Assembly: GCF_001660485.1 (NCBI RefSeq)
Contig: NZ_CP013979.1
Coordinates: 2,976,001-3,040,000 of the forward strand
Direction: 5' to 3'
DNA length: 64,000 nt
Source: Agromyces aureus
Lineage (GTDB): Bacteria; Actinomycetota; Actinomycetes; Actinomycetales; Microbacteriaceae
Numbering within the stretch: the first letter of the stretch is position 1; each line of letters opens with the position of its first letter. This document shows, piece after piece, positions 24,101 to 31,135 of this stretch. Under the pieces are notes generated by a model. It was given only the letters and a program-made list of their open reading frames with translations, made no database searches and was not told where the DNA came from. The position numbers and the translations under genes were made by a program.

Positions 24101-26965
24101 GCGAACGGTGCCGACGGCCCGCGCGCCGAGCGCGTCGACGACCGCGTAGGTGAAGGTGTCGGTGCCCGCCGAGTATCCGCCGGCCTCGTAGTCGAGCCAG
24201 TCCGGGCCGGTCTCCGTCACGGTGCCGAGTTCGGGGTTCGACTCCTGCCCGACGAGCAGCACCGAGTCGCCGTCGGGGTCGGTCGCGCCGAGCGGCACGG
24301 CGATGCGCACCTTGTCGCCTGCGAGCGCGCGAGCGGTGATCTCGGGCGGGGCGGGGGCGGCGTTGGTCTCGGGGTCGGCCGATCGCACCGAGAAGTGCAC
24401 GGTCGCGCTCGCCACCTGCCCCGGTGTCCTGATCAGGTACGTGGCGTCGTACTCGCCCGGGGCCTCTGGAGCGAAGTAGCGCAGCCGGTCGCCGCTGACG
24501 AAGAGCAGGCCTGCCGGGGGTTCGACGACGAGCTCGGGGTCGAGGGTGAGCGGCAGCCCGTCGGGGTGCTCGTCGTTCGCGAGCACGGGCACGTCGATGA
24601 CGTCGCCGGTGCGAACCGAGGCCGTGTCGGGGTTCGCGACGGGGGGCTGGGCGACATCCGGCGCCGGAACCTCGACCACGGTGACCGCCCCCTCCGCTTC
24701 GCCGAGGCCGTTGCTCACCCGGTACCCGAACGTGAGCGAGCCGAGCGGCAGGGGTGCGAGCAGCTGCACCCGGAGGATGCGGTGGTCGATGACCGCGACC
24801 CGCATCTCGTTCGTGTCGGCGCCGAGCAGGTCGGTGAGCACGAGCACGCCGCCCGTCGGGTCGATGTCGGTCGCGAGCACGTCGATGTCCATCGGCTGGT
24901 CGGCTCGGAGGAAGGCGGTGTGCGGCACGGTGATCGGGGTCGCATCACGATCGGATGCGGCCTGCACCTCGACGCGGATGAGACCGGTGACCGGGGCCGC
25001 CGTCTCGTCGGTGACGACGTATTCGAGGTAGTGCGTGCGCTCGGCCGAGCTCTTGAACCGGAACGTTCCGCCGTCGTAGTCGGGAGTGATCAGGGTGTCC
25101 TGCTTCGCCGGAACGCTCGTGAGCACGATGTGCCCGGTGCCTCCGTGCACATGTCGGAGAGGATCGACCCGCACCTCCTCGCCGGCCGTCGCGAGCACGA
25201 CGAACGGCTCGGCGACGAGCGGCACGCTGCCCGGAGACCGCACATCGACCTGCAGGACCCCGGTTCCCTGGTCTCGGCCGTCGTCCGCGACCAGCGGCAC
25301 GCGTCGCGTCGCGCCCGCCCCGCCGTGCTCGTCGAACACGACGGAACCGTCGGCCGTGAACGAGACCGAGTCGCCGTCGGGGGACGTGGCCGAGCGCAGG
25401 AAGAACGGATCGCCGTCGGGGTCGACCCAGTCGCCGAGCACTGCCGTCGTCGATCGGCCTCCGACCGCGACCGTGGTGGTGCGCTCGCGGACCTGCTCGG
25501 GTGGACTGTTCTCGTCGTCGGTGCGCACCCGCACGCCCACCGTTGCACGCGCGCTTCCCCCGCGGCCGTCGTCGACGGTGTACCCGAACGTGAATCCCTC
25601 GGTGACCGAATCGTCGAGCGAGACCTGCACCTGCTGGCGGTCGGTCACGAGATCGAGGCGCACGCCGGCCGGCAGCGCGCCGTCCACCGAACCGATCGCG
25701 AGCACGTCGCCGTTCGGGTCGTAGTCGTTCAGGAGTACCGGCAGGACCGAGGCCCGGCCCGGCCGTGCGCCGAACTCGTCGGCGACGGCGATGGGATCGA
25801 CCTGGCTCCGCTCCAGCTCGGCCGGTCGATCGGCGTCGGGGCGCTCGATCTTCTCGTCGTCGGTCTCGGTCGCGAGCAGGTCGGCCCAGTTGTCGATGAC
25901 CCGGTAGTCGGTCGCCGCGGCCCAGCTTCGGCCAGAGGAGCGGTCGTTCAGCACGAGCGAACGCCCGTTCGCGAAGAACGCGAGGTCGGCGCCGGCCGGC
26001 ATCTCCGGGCTGAAGGTCTCGGGCGACCCGCCGTCGCACCAGCGCCACGCCGTGCTGCTCGACCAGGCCGCGTTCAGGCAGCCGCCGTGCCGAACGGGCG
26101 TCGTCGGGATTCCGACCGCGGGCGTCGCATCGGCGACGCGCGCGACATGGTCGGAGAGGCCGACGGTGACGAGGCCCGTGCGCGAGGCGATGGCGACGAC
26201 CTCCCCGTCGACCGAGGGCTCCTGCAGGTGCGGGTCGTCGCCGGCGCCGACCAGGTCGCCGAGCGGCACGGTGCCGTCCGCGAAGTGCAGCAGCATGGTG
26301 CGTTCGTCGAGCACGGCCCACCTGCCGGCGACCGAGGTCATCTGGAAGGTGGAATCAGGGTCGGAGACGTCGGTCTGCCACTGTTCGACGACGGCCTCCG
26401 AGTCGTCGACGTCGACCCGCTGCACGATCCCCCTGGAGGGCGTGAACGCGAACAGTCGACCGTCGGGCGCCACGGAGACCACGCTGCCCGTGCCGAACGT
26501 CAGGGTCGGGTCGGAGTCGACCTGCAGGTCCACGACCTGGTCTGACGGCATGGTCCACACGTTGCCCTCGGCGGCGACGACGACCTTCGACTCGGTGATC
26601 GCGATGCTGCTCGCCGGCGGCACGACGACCGTCTCGGCGACGGTCGAGGTCGTCGGATCGATCACGGCGACCGTCGCCCGATCCGGGTCGATCGCGAGCA
26701 CCGTCTGCCCTCGCTGCGCGATCTCGACCGTCGACCCGCCGGTCTCGACGATCGAGTTCAACTCGTGCACCGCCGTGTTCGCCCGCCCGACCGATTCGAG
26801 ATCGTCGTTGGCGACCCACACGGCGGCGTCGCCGAGGTCGATGCGCTCGGCCGAGTATCCGCCGGATGCCGCGGCGACGCCGACGATGACGGCGACCACG
26901 GCCACGCCGATCGCCGCCGTCGCGACTGCGGACGGATGGCGGGAGACGACCGAGCGCAGCCTCAT
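21107..26965 (-). CDS. Giant membrane-anchored Ig-like / fibronectin type III repeat protein
   Basis: A 1952-residue surface protein. One hydrophobic segment near residues 13-35 would act as signal anchor, leaving the rest outside. Residues about 40-380 look like a beta-propeller. Then come tandem cadherin/Ig-like modules marked by a recurring V-L-(A/L)-N-D-x-D-P-x-G-x-x-L pattern (at least five recognisable copies, some degenerate), and the last 450 residues contain fibronectin type III domains with paired cysteines. There is no LPXTG motif or C-terminal anchor. The ATG at 26965 shares a base with the kinase stop (TGATG), with GAGGA just upstream. A role as adhesin, envelope spacer or substrate/sensor of the cluster is inference. 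Confidence 0.85.
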   Translation of the reverse strand: MRLRSVVSRHPSAVATAAIGVAVVAVIVGVAAASGGYSAERIDLGDAAVWVANDDLESVGRANTAVHELNSIVETGGSTVEIAQRGQTVLAIDPDRATVAVIDPTTSTVAETVVVPPASSIAITESKVVVAAEGNVWTMPSDQVVDLQVDSDPTLTFGTGSVVSVAPDGRLFAFTPSRGIVQRVDVDDSEAVVEQWQTDVSDPDSTFQMTSVAGRWAVLDERTMLLHFADGTVPLGDLVGAGDDPHLQEPSVDGEVVAIASRTGLVTVGLSDHVARVADATPAVGIPTTPVRHGGCLNAAWSSSTAWRWCDGGSPETFSPEMPAGADLAFFANGRSLVLNDRSSGRSWAAATDYRVIDNWADLLATETDDEKIERPDADRPAELERSQVDPIAVADEFGARPGRASVLPVLLNDYDPNGDVLAIGSVDGALPAGVRLDLVTDRQQVQVSLDDSVTEGFTFGYTVDDGRGGSARATVGVRVRTDDENSPPEQVRERTTTVAVGGRSTTAVLGDWVDPDGDPFFLRSATSPDGDSVSFTADGSVVFDEHGGAGATRRVPLVADDGRDQGTGVLQVDVRSPGSVPLVAEPFVVLATAGEEVRVDPLRHVHGGTGHIVLTSVPAKQDTLITPDYDGGTFRFKSSAERTHYLEYVVTDETAAPVTGLIRVEVQAASDRDATPITVPHTAFLRADQPMDIDVLATDIDPTGGVLVLTDLLGADTNEMRVAVIDHRILRVQLLAPLPLGSLTFGYRVSNGLGEAEGAVTVVEVPAPDVAQPPVANPDTASVRTGDVIDVPVLANDEHPDGLPLTLDPELVVEPPAGLLFVSGDRLRYFAPEAPGEYDATYLIRTPGQVASATVHFSVRSADPETNAAPAPPEITARALAGDKVRIAVPLGATDPDGDSVLLVGQESNPELGTVTETGPDWLDYEAGGYSAGTDTFTYAVVDALGARAVGTVRVGIAARPEGARNPVAVEDTVLVRPGRTVSVRVLANDNDPDGGALEITGVSEQQGGAPASFIDDRVDVVVPDVEGSYSFQYTVGNDRLGTASSFLTVIASEDAPFARPDVDDVVLNLTDILDRERVDVDVLADAFLADADVSDLDVALVDGFDEGAEVLRDGRIRIDVEDRRRIIPFSLTHPEDPSVVSHAFIRVPGRDDAIPQLRRDAPRVAVRSGQSVELDIEDFVIAASGRPVRIADAATVRAAHSDGADPWVDERTLRFRSEAGYFGPASISFTATDGESGADPTGRTGTIVIPITVNATTDQAPVFDGGSIDFEQGKAKPIDLGRLTTYPYKDRTDELEYRLVDPLPEGFGFELDGDRLTVTPSASKPVGSKASVAVEVADAAGEGIPGRIDLQVVPSTRPLARPVADSAVVQRGAATSVDVLANDGGTNPFPDTPLRVKSLRGLDTLPDGVSITVEGGSTLLVEVADDAEPVNTTLQYQVADATDDPDRFAWGTVTVSVQDRPEPVSAPRVTGFGDRTLDLVFGAGAFNNSPIVGYRIGLIDPVSGAVLATTECAVTTCRVATLGNGRADAVLLRVQARNGIGLSDPVDAPGPIWSDVVPPAPAGLGAAPLDGRLRLSWSPVSAGAGSAVHSYVVVVGGVPTEVDAASVCTASRCQVDSRALENGSLVEFSVSARNEAYPAMAVWAESTGSGTPFGAPVPGGISVVGDALAGTVTVSWSPFDGNGDAIGGYFVQRLAEGTTAPPTGAQSCSVTAPAPGAVIGPSRGGTVLDMVATGPDASSVQFSGATTEAASYAFVVWGYNRSACASTGVGVVVVREPPGPVTSVQSGMDWMTQDTWDRYISEVQPGERLQIVAVDADGAQLGAPKDFAGTGWLRAVLGRPFGETVRFQIRQCSPWGSCGPWSKILPTDARPSLTFALPSRVWDAAGATWTWGSAPDNSGIPASFRCGVEGDDVGVAAQRDTGCRIPGARPGDRVWLDVEVAGVRVRYQNP

Positions 26966-28377
26966 CAGTCCTCCGCGTCGATGTCGACGCAGCGTTCCTT
27001 GCTCGCACGGCCGGTCTTGCCGTCGCGGGTGACGGTCACCTCGGCGCACAGGTGGTCCCCGTCCGCGCCGACCACGTCGATGCGGGGCTCCCGCTGCACG
27101 GGACGGGCCGTGCCGTCGATGATGACGAGGTAGGCGTCACCGCCCTGCAGCCCCGGGTCGTCCCAGGTGAAGGTCACGAGGGTGCGGTCGGCGGTGGCCC
27201 GCACGTCGGTGACCACGGGGATCGGAGCCGTCGCGGTGCTGACGAGGTACGCCCCGCCGAGCGCGACCCCGACGAGCAGCACGGCGACGGCCGAGATCGC
27301 CCAGAACGCGCGGCGCGGGGCCCGGGGCGCGGGCGGCCGCGGCCCCGTGGATCCCGATCGCGTGTCGGAGCGCAGCGTCGTCGTTCCGGGCCGGTCCGCC
27401 GGGCGACGCGTTCGGCGGGCCCGACGATCCGGAGCGCCGGGAGCGCCCGCCGGTGCGGCGAGGATGCGCGTCCGTTCGTCGAGGTCGACCCCCACGGCGA
27501 GCGCCCAATCCTCGGTGACGACCTCGAGCGGGGTCTGCGGGAGCGCGAGTTCCTCTTCGACGGCCTGCAGGTCGCGCACGAACTCGAGCGCGCTGGACTG
27601 CCGGTCGGCGGGCCGTTTCGACATCGCACGGGCGAGCACCCGTTCGAGCGACTCCGGCACGTCGTCACGGCCGGTGCGGGGCAGCTTCGCGGTGCGGATG
27701 CGGGCCGAGACACGTGCGACGGCATTGTCGCCGCCCGGCTGCTCGAACGGGCTGCGGCCCGCGAGCAGCGAGTACACGGTCGCGCCGAGCGACCAGACCT
27801 CGCTCGCGACGGTGCCCGCGTCGTCGACGAGCACCTCGGGCGCCGACCAGGGCACCGAGAGTCCGACGGCGTCGGTCGAGGAGATCGCGCCGAGTTTCGC
27901 GGCGATGCCGAAGTCCGACAGCACGGGGTGCCCGTAGGCGGTGGTCAGGATGTTGGAGGGTTTGATGTCGCGGTGCAGCACGCCGTTGCGGTGCGCGGTC
28001 TCGACGGCGCTGGCGATGCGCACGCCGATCGCGAGCACCTCGGCGAGCGGCAGCGCCGTGCTGCGATAGCGCTGGCCGAGCGTGGCCGGGCAGAACTCCA
28101 TGACGAGGTACGGGCGTCCGTCGGCCGCGACGCTCGCCTGGTAGACCGTCAGGATCGACGGGTGCGACGAGAGCTGCGCCATGACGTCGGCCTCGGATTG
28201 GAACATCTGCCGCGCCGCATCGTCGACGACCTCGGCGAGCAGCACCTTGACGGCGACGTGTCGGCGAGGCATGTTCTGCTCGTAGAGGAACACGTCGGCG
28301 AACCCGCCCGATCCGAGCACGCGGATGTACGAGAACCCCGGGAGGTTCGGCGGGGTGGACGGCAGTCGTCTCGACAC
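26965..28377 (-). CDS. Transmembrane Ser/Thr protein kinase (Hanks type)
   Basis: A 470-residue receptor-like kinase. Glycine loop GSGGFADV (22-29), ATP lysine K44 in V-A-V-K-V-L, catalytic H-R-D-I-K-P-S-N (135-142), D-F-G (155-157) and A-P-E (169-171) are all present, so it should be active. A linker rich in Arg and Pro leads to one membrane helix at about 357-380, then a small extracellular domain of about 90 residues resembling fibronectin III, with two cysteines (C444, C463) able to form a disulfide. It has no PASTA repeats. The GTG at 28377 follows GGGAGG; a -10-like TAGAAT box sits about 70 bases upstream. The PP2C gene lies 191 bases upstream. Confidence 0.92.
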   Translation of the reverse strand: MSRRLPSTPPNLPGFSYIRVLGSGGFADVFLYEQNMPRRHVAVKVLLAEVVDDAARQMFQSEADVMAQLSSHPSILTVYQASVAADGRPYLVMEFCPATLGQRYRSTALPLAEVLAIGVRIASAVETAHRNGVLHRDIKPSNILTTAYGHPVLSDFGIAAKLGAISSTDAVGLSVPWSAPEVLVDDAGTVASEVWSLGATVYSLLAGRSPFEQPGGDNAVARVSARIRTAKLPRTGRDDVPESLERVLARAMSKRPADRQSSALEFVRDLQAVEEELALPQTPLEVVTEDWALAVGVDLDERTRILAAPAGAPGAPDRRARRTRRPADRPGTTTLRSDTRSGSTGPRPPAPRAPRRAFWAISAVAVLLVGVALGGAYLVSTATAPIPVVTDVRATADRTLVTFTWDDPGLQGGDAYLVIIDGTARPVQREPRIDVVGADGDHLCAEVTVTRDGKTGRASKERCVDIDAED

Positions 28378-28420
28378 GATCCTCCCTGATCTCGGTACCT
28401 GATCGGGTGCGTCGCGGCTC

Positions 28421-28435
28421 GATGCCGGCGGCATC
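28421..28435. repeat. GATGCCG/CGGCATC inverted repeat in the kinase leader
   Basis: A 15-base near-perfect palindrome (7-bp arms, one central G) lies between the PP2C stop and the kinase start and is formed by two truncated copies of the repeated GGATGCCGC word. It may end the PP2C message or stabilise the kinase mRNA. Confidence 0.45.
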
Positions 28436-28445
28436 CGGTCTGCTC

Positions 28446-28451
28446 ATTCTA
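28446..28451 (-). promoter_or_regulatory. -10 box upstream of the kinase gene
   Basis: TAGAAT on the minus strand, a good match to TATAAT, in the 191-base gap between PP2C and kinase genes. No clear -35. It suggests that kinase and downstream genes can be transcribed apart from the FHA-PP2C pair. Confidence 0.4.
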
Positions 28452-28568
28452 GGTCGGCCGACGCCGGCTCGACGGGCGGGTCGAGGGCTCGCGATCCGGC
28501 TGGCGAGGCGCCGTCTCCACCCTCCGACGCGCGTCGTCAGCGGGGACGACGGGTCGTGTGGGACGGGT

Positions 28569-29411
28569 TCAGGATGCCGCGGGCGAATCGAGTGCGCCCT
28601 CGGCCGCCGCCTGCTCGGGCGCGGGCTCGGGGCGGGTGACGTCGAGCACGTCGACGACGAGCACGGTGACGTTGTCGCGCCCGCCGTTGCCGAGGGCCGC
28701 CTCGAGCAGGTGCGCGGTGACGCGTTCGGCCGATCGGTCGGCCGTCATGAAGTGCCGGATGCCGTAGGAGGTGAGCTCCTTCGTCAGCCCGTCGGAGCAG
28801 ATCAGCAGGCGCATGCCGGGCTCGACCGCGATCGCGCGGTAGTCGGGGATCGGCGACTCGTGGAACCCGACGGCACGCGTGATCACGTTGGAGTGCGGAT
28901 GCGTGTCGGCCTCGTCGCGCGTGATCTGGCCCGCGTCGACGAGTTCCTGCACGATCGAGTGGTCGACGGTGAGCTGCTCGAGCACGCCGCCGACGAGTCG
29001 GTAGACCCGCGAATCGCCGATGTTGAACACGATCCAGGCGGGTTCGTCGGAGATGAGGCCGAGCGCGACGCCGGTCACGGTCGTGCCGCTGCCTTCGTCG
29101 GTCACGCCCGTGCCGCGGTGCATGTCCTGCACGGCGAGCCGCAGCGACTGGTCGATGTCGCCGGTGCCCATGACCAGCTTGCCGCCGTGCTCGGCGAGGC
29201 GGGTGACGACCGCCGCACTGGCGAAGTCGCCGGCGGCGTGGCCGCCCATGCCGTCGGCGACGGCGAAGATCGGCGCCTGGGCCACGAAGCTGTCCTCGTT
29301 GACCTGCCGCCGGTGTCCGACGTCGGTGCCCGCGGCCCACGACAGCGTGATCTTCGTCCCGTCCGGCAGCACGATCGGATGCCGGGACTTGCCGTTTCCG
29401 ATCTGTGTCAC
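28569..29411 (-). CDS. PP2C-family Ser/Thr protein phosphatase
   Basis: A 280-residue cytosolic phosphatase, the natural antagonist of the kinase encoded next. Metal-binding motifs are in place: R-x-x-N-E-D near 35-40, D-G-M-G-G-H (53-58), S-G-T-T, G-D-S-R, S-D-G-L and G-G-R-D-N-V-T near the end. The C-terminus adds a short acidic/Ala-rich tail. The GTG start at 29411 overlaps the FHA gene stop (GTGA). Unlike mycobacterial PstP it has no membrane helix. Confidence 0.92.
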   Translation of the reverse strand: MTQIGNGKSRHPIVLPDGTKITLSWAAGTDVGHRRQVNEDSFVAQAPIFAVADGMGGHAAGDFASAAVVTRLAEHGGKLVMGTGDIDQSLRLAVQDMHRGTGVTDEGSGTTVTGVALGLISDEPAWIVFNIGDSRVYRLVGGVLEQLTVDHSIVQELVDAGQITRDEADTHPHSNVITRAVGFHESPIPDYRAIAVEPGMRLLICSDGLTKELTSYGIRHFMTADRSAERVTAHLLEAALGNGGRDNVTVLVVDVLDVTRPEPAPEQAAAEGALDSPAAS

Positions 29412-30469
29412 GTGCGGGGCCTGTCGGTTCGGGTCGGACGGGGAGCTTCGTCGCTGGCTGGGAGGACCTCGATGATCGTATCGTCTCCGAGGTCGAGGGT
29501 GCTCCCCGGCACGACGACGATCGACTCGCCGGCTCGCATGCGCCGTACGCCGGTCGCGGTGCGGAGCACGGTTCCGTTGGTCGAGCGCAGATCGGTCGCG
29601 ACGAGTCGTTCGCCCTCGACGCGGAGTTCGAGGTGGGTGCCGGAGACGACCCCCGTCGGCGAGCGCACCGGCACGAGCTCGGGAGCCGCCGAGGCGGCCG
29701 CCGGCGCACGAGGGGCGAGCGGACGGCGACCGACGAGGATCGGCCGGGTGACGGTTCGCACGTCGTCGGCGCCGATGCGCACCCGCGGCGGCGGGCCCGG
29801 CGCGAAGGCGCTGATCGGGTCGAGGTCCGCCGGACCCTCGACCGTCTCCGGTTCCTCGCCCGTGATCGCGATCGCGTCCGTCGCCGTCTCCGTCTCCGGT
29901 GCGTTCGTCGCATCGAGCGGACCGCCGCGCGCAGCCCGGTCGGACGAGGCGCCGAGGGGCACGTCGGCGCCGGACGGTCGCGCCTCGGGCGTCCACTCGA
30001 CGTCGGTCGCCCTGAGGGTCGCCCGGCCCGGTGCACGGGCGCCGATCGCGGTGCCACGCGGCCGCAGCGGAGCCGCAGCCTCCGTGATGCGCACGCCGCT
30101 GACGTCGCGGAACTCCGCGAGATGCCACGGACGGATGCCACGGCCGTCGAACCGCCGTGAGCCGCCGGGCGAGTCGACGTCGACGACGGCCTCCCCGCGG
30201 ACGACGGCCGTGACGCTCGAGGCGTCGGCGGTCGGCCACCAGACGACGGCGAACCCGCGATCGACCTCGCCCGCGGCATCCGGTGCTCCGGGGATCTCCT
30301 GGACCAACCGTTCGATGCCGACCGTCGCGTCGCCGGTGAGCCCGGCGAGCTCCGCGATCGCCCGGTCGTCGGCGGGCGCGGCGAGCACGGCGATGAACCG
30401 GTCGCCGACGACGACCTCCCATTCGCCCGCCCCGACGCGGGTGGCACTCGTGACGGTTCCGACGACCAT
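29408..30469 (-). CDS. FHA domain protein, first gene of the kinase/FHA cluster
   Basis: A protein of 353 residues from the ATG at 30469. The N-terminal ~130 residues form an uncharacterised beta-rich region (starts M-V-V-G-T-V-T), a variable linker rich in Ala, Pro and Glu follows, and the C-terminal ~110 residues are an FHA domain with G-R-R-P, V-S-G-T-H-L-E-L and D-L-R-S-T-N-G-T. It probably binds a phosphothreonine made by the nearby kinase. A CAGACT box ends 6 nt before this ATG, as in other leaderless genes here; a GTG at 30526 would add 19 residues. The gene is divergent from the Lrp-type regulator. Confidence 0.8.
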   Translation of the reverse strand: MVVGTVTSATRVGAGEWEVVVGDRFIAVLAAPADDRAIAELAGLTGDATVGIERLVQEIPGAPDAAGEVDRGFAVVWWPTADASSVTAVVRGEAVVDVDSPGGSRRFDGRGIRPWHLAEFRDVSGVRITEAAAPLRPRGTAIGARAPGRATLRATDVEWTPEARPSGADVPLGASSDRAARGGPLDATNAPETETATDAIAITGEEPETVEGPADLDPISAFAPGPPPRVRIGADDVRTVTRPILVGRRPLAPRAPAAASAAPELVPVRSPTGVVSGTHLELRVEGERLVATDLRSTNGTVLRTATGVRRMRAGESIVVVPGSTLDLGDDTIIEVLPASDEAPRPTRTDRPRT

Positions 30470-30475
30470 GGGTTC

Positions 30476-30481
30476 AGTCTG
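30476..30481 (-). promoter_or_regulatory. Possible -10 box for the FHA-led cluster
   Basis: CAGACT on the minus strand (one base off TANNNT) ends 6 nt before the ATG at 30469. It would be the main promoter of the nine-gene cluster if the FHA message is leaderless. The match is weak. Confidence 0.3.
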
Positions 30482-30565
30482 CACCAGTGCGGGTCGGCCG
30501 ATCGCACTCGTCTCACGCTCGGACACGCCGCCCCGGTTTTCGCGGTGGACGCGACGGAAGGCGTG

Positions 30566-30603
30566 GGAATCCGTTGCGAAGGGGATGGATTTCAACGGAA
30601 TCC
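30566..30603. promoter_or_regulatory. Candidate Lrp operator (inverted repeat)
   Basis: GGAATCCGTTG (30566-30576) and CAACGGAATCC (30593-30603) form an inverted repeat with one mismatch in 11 and a 16-nt spacer. The right arm abuts the -35 of the regulator gene. Position and two-fold symmetry suit autoregulation by the Lrp/AsnC-type protein encoded immediately downstream, possibly also affecting the divergent FHA promoter. Confidence 0.5.
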
Positions 30604-30604
30604 C

Positions 30605-30633
30605 TTGCCGCGGACCTCGCACACTGACACAAT
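30605..30633 (+). promoter_or_regulatory. Promoter of the Lrp-aminotransferase-oxidase operon
   Basis: TTGCCG (30605-30610), 17-bp spacer, CACAAT (30628-30633). The ATG at 30641 follows after 7 nt, so the transcript is probably leaderless. This is one of the few complete -35/-10 pairs in the window. Confidence 0.6.
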
Positions 30634-30640
30634 CGGTCGC

Positions 30641-31123
30641 ATGACGAACACGGCACGAACAGCTGCACCGCGGCCCGTGCATCTCGACGACGTCTCGAAG
30701 GCGATCATCGAACAGCTCCAGGCCGATGGGCGCCGCTCATACGCCGACATCGGCAAGGCCGTCGGATTGTCCGAGGCGGCCGTGCGTCAGCGTGTCCAGC
30801 GCCTGACCGAGTCGGGCGTGATGCAGATCGTGGCGGTGACCGATCCGATGCAGCTCGGCTTCACCCGCCAGGCGATGATCGGCATCCGCGCCTCGGGCGA
30901 CACCCGGGAGCTCGCGGCCAGCCTCGCCGAACTGGCCGAGATCGACTACGTCGTGCTCACGGCCGGCAGCTTCGACGTGCTCGCGGAGGTGGTGTGCGAG
31001 AACGACGACGAGCTGATCACATTGCTGAACTCGCGCATCCGCAACCTGCCGGGCGTGCGTTCGACCGAGACGTTCGTCTACCTCAAACTCCAGAAGCAGT
31101 TCTACAACTGGGGCACTCGCTAG
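30641..31123 (+). CDS. Lrp/AsnC family transcriptional regulator
   Basis: A 160-residue regulator: winged helix-turn-helix at about 15-65 (L-Q-A-D-G-R-R-S-Y-A-D-I-G then S-E-A-A-V-R-Q-R-V-Q-R-L) and a C-terminal RAM ligand-binding domain (about 80-150, with I-D-Y-V-V-L-T-A-G-S-F-D and the closing P-G-V-R-S-T-E-T). Members bind amino acids or related metabolites and often control a neighbouring catabolic gene. The aminotransferase begins 12 bases downstream and the oxidase overlaps that, so it probably controls this operon. The ligand is unknown; putrescine-derived compounds or GABA are guesses from context. Confidence 0.9.
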   Translation: MTNTARTAAPRPVHLDDVSKAIIEQLQADGRRSYADIGKAVGLSEAAVRQRVQRLTESGVMQIVAVTDPMQLGFTRQAMIGIRASGDTRELAASLAELAEIDYVVLTAGSFDVLAEVVCENDDELITLLNSRIRNLPGVRSTETFVYLKLQKQFYNWGTR

Positions 31124-31135
31124 AAGGGATCGACC

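Noticed and set aside
21407..26545. 1712-codon plus-strand frame opposite the giant surface protein
   Set aside because: Shadow of the repetitive Asp/Val-rich coding strand; no domain pattern survives in this direction.
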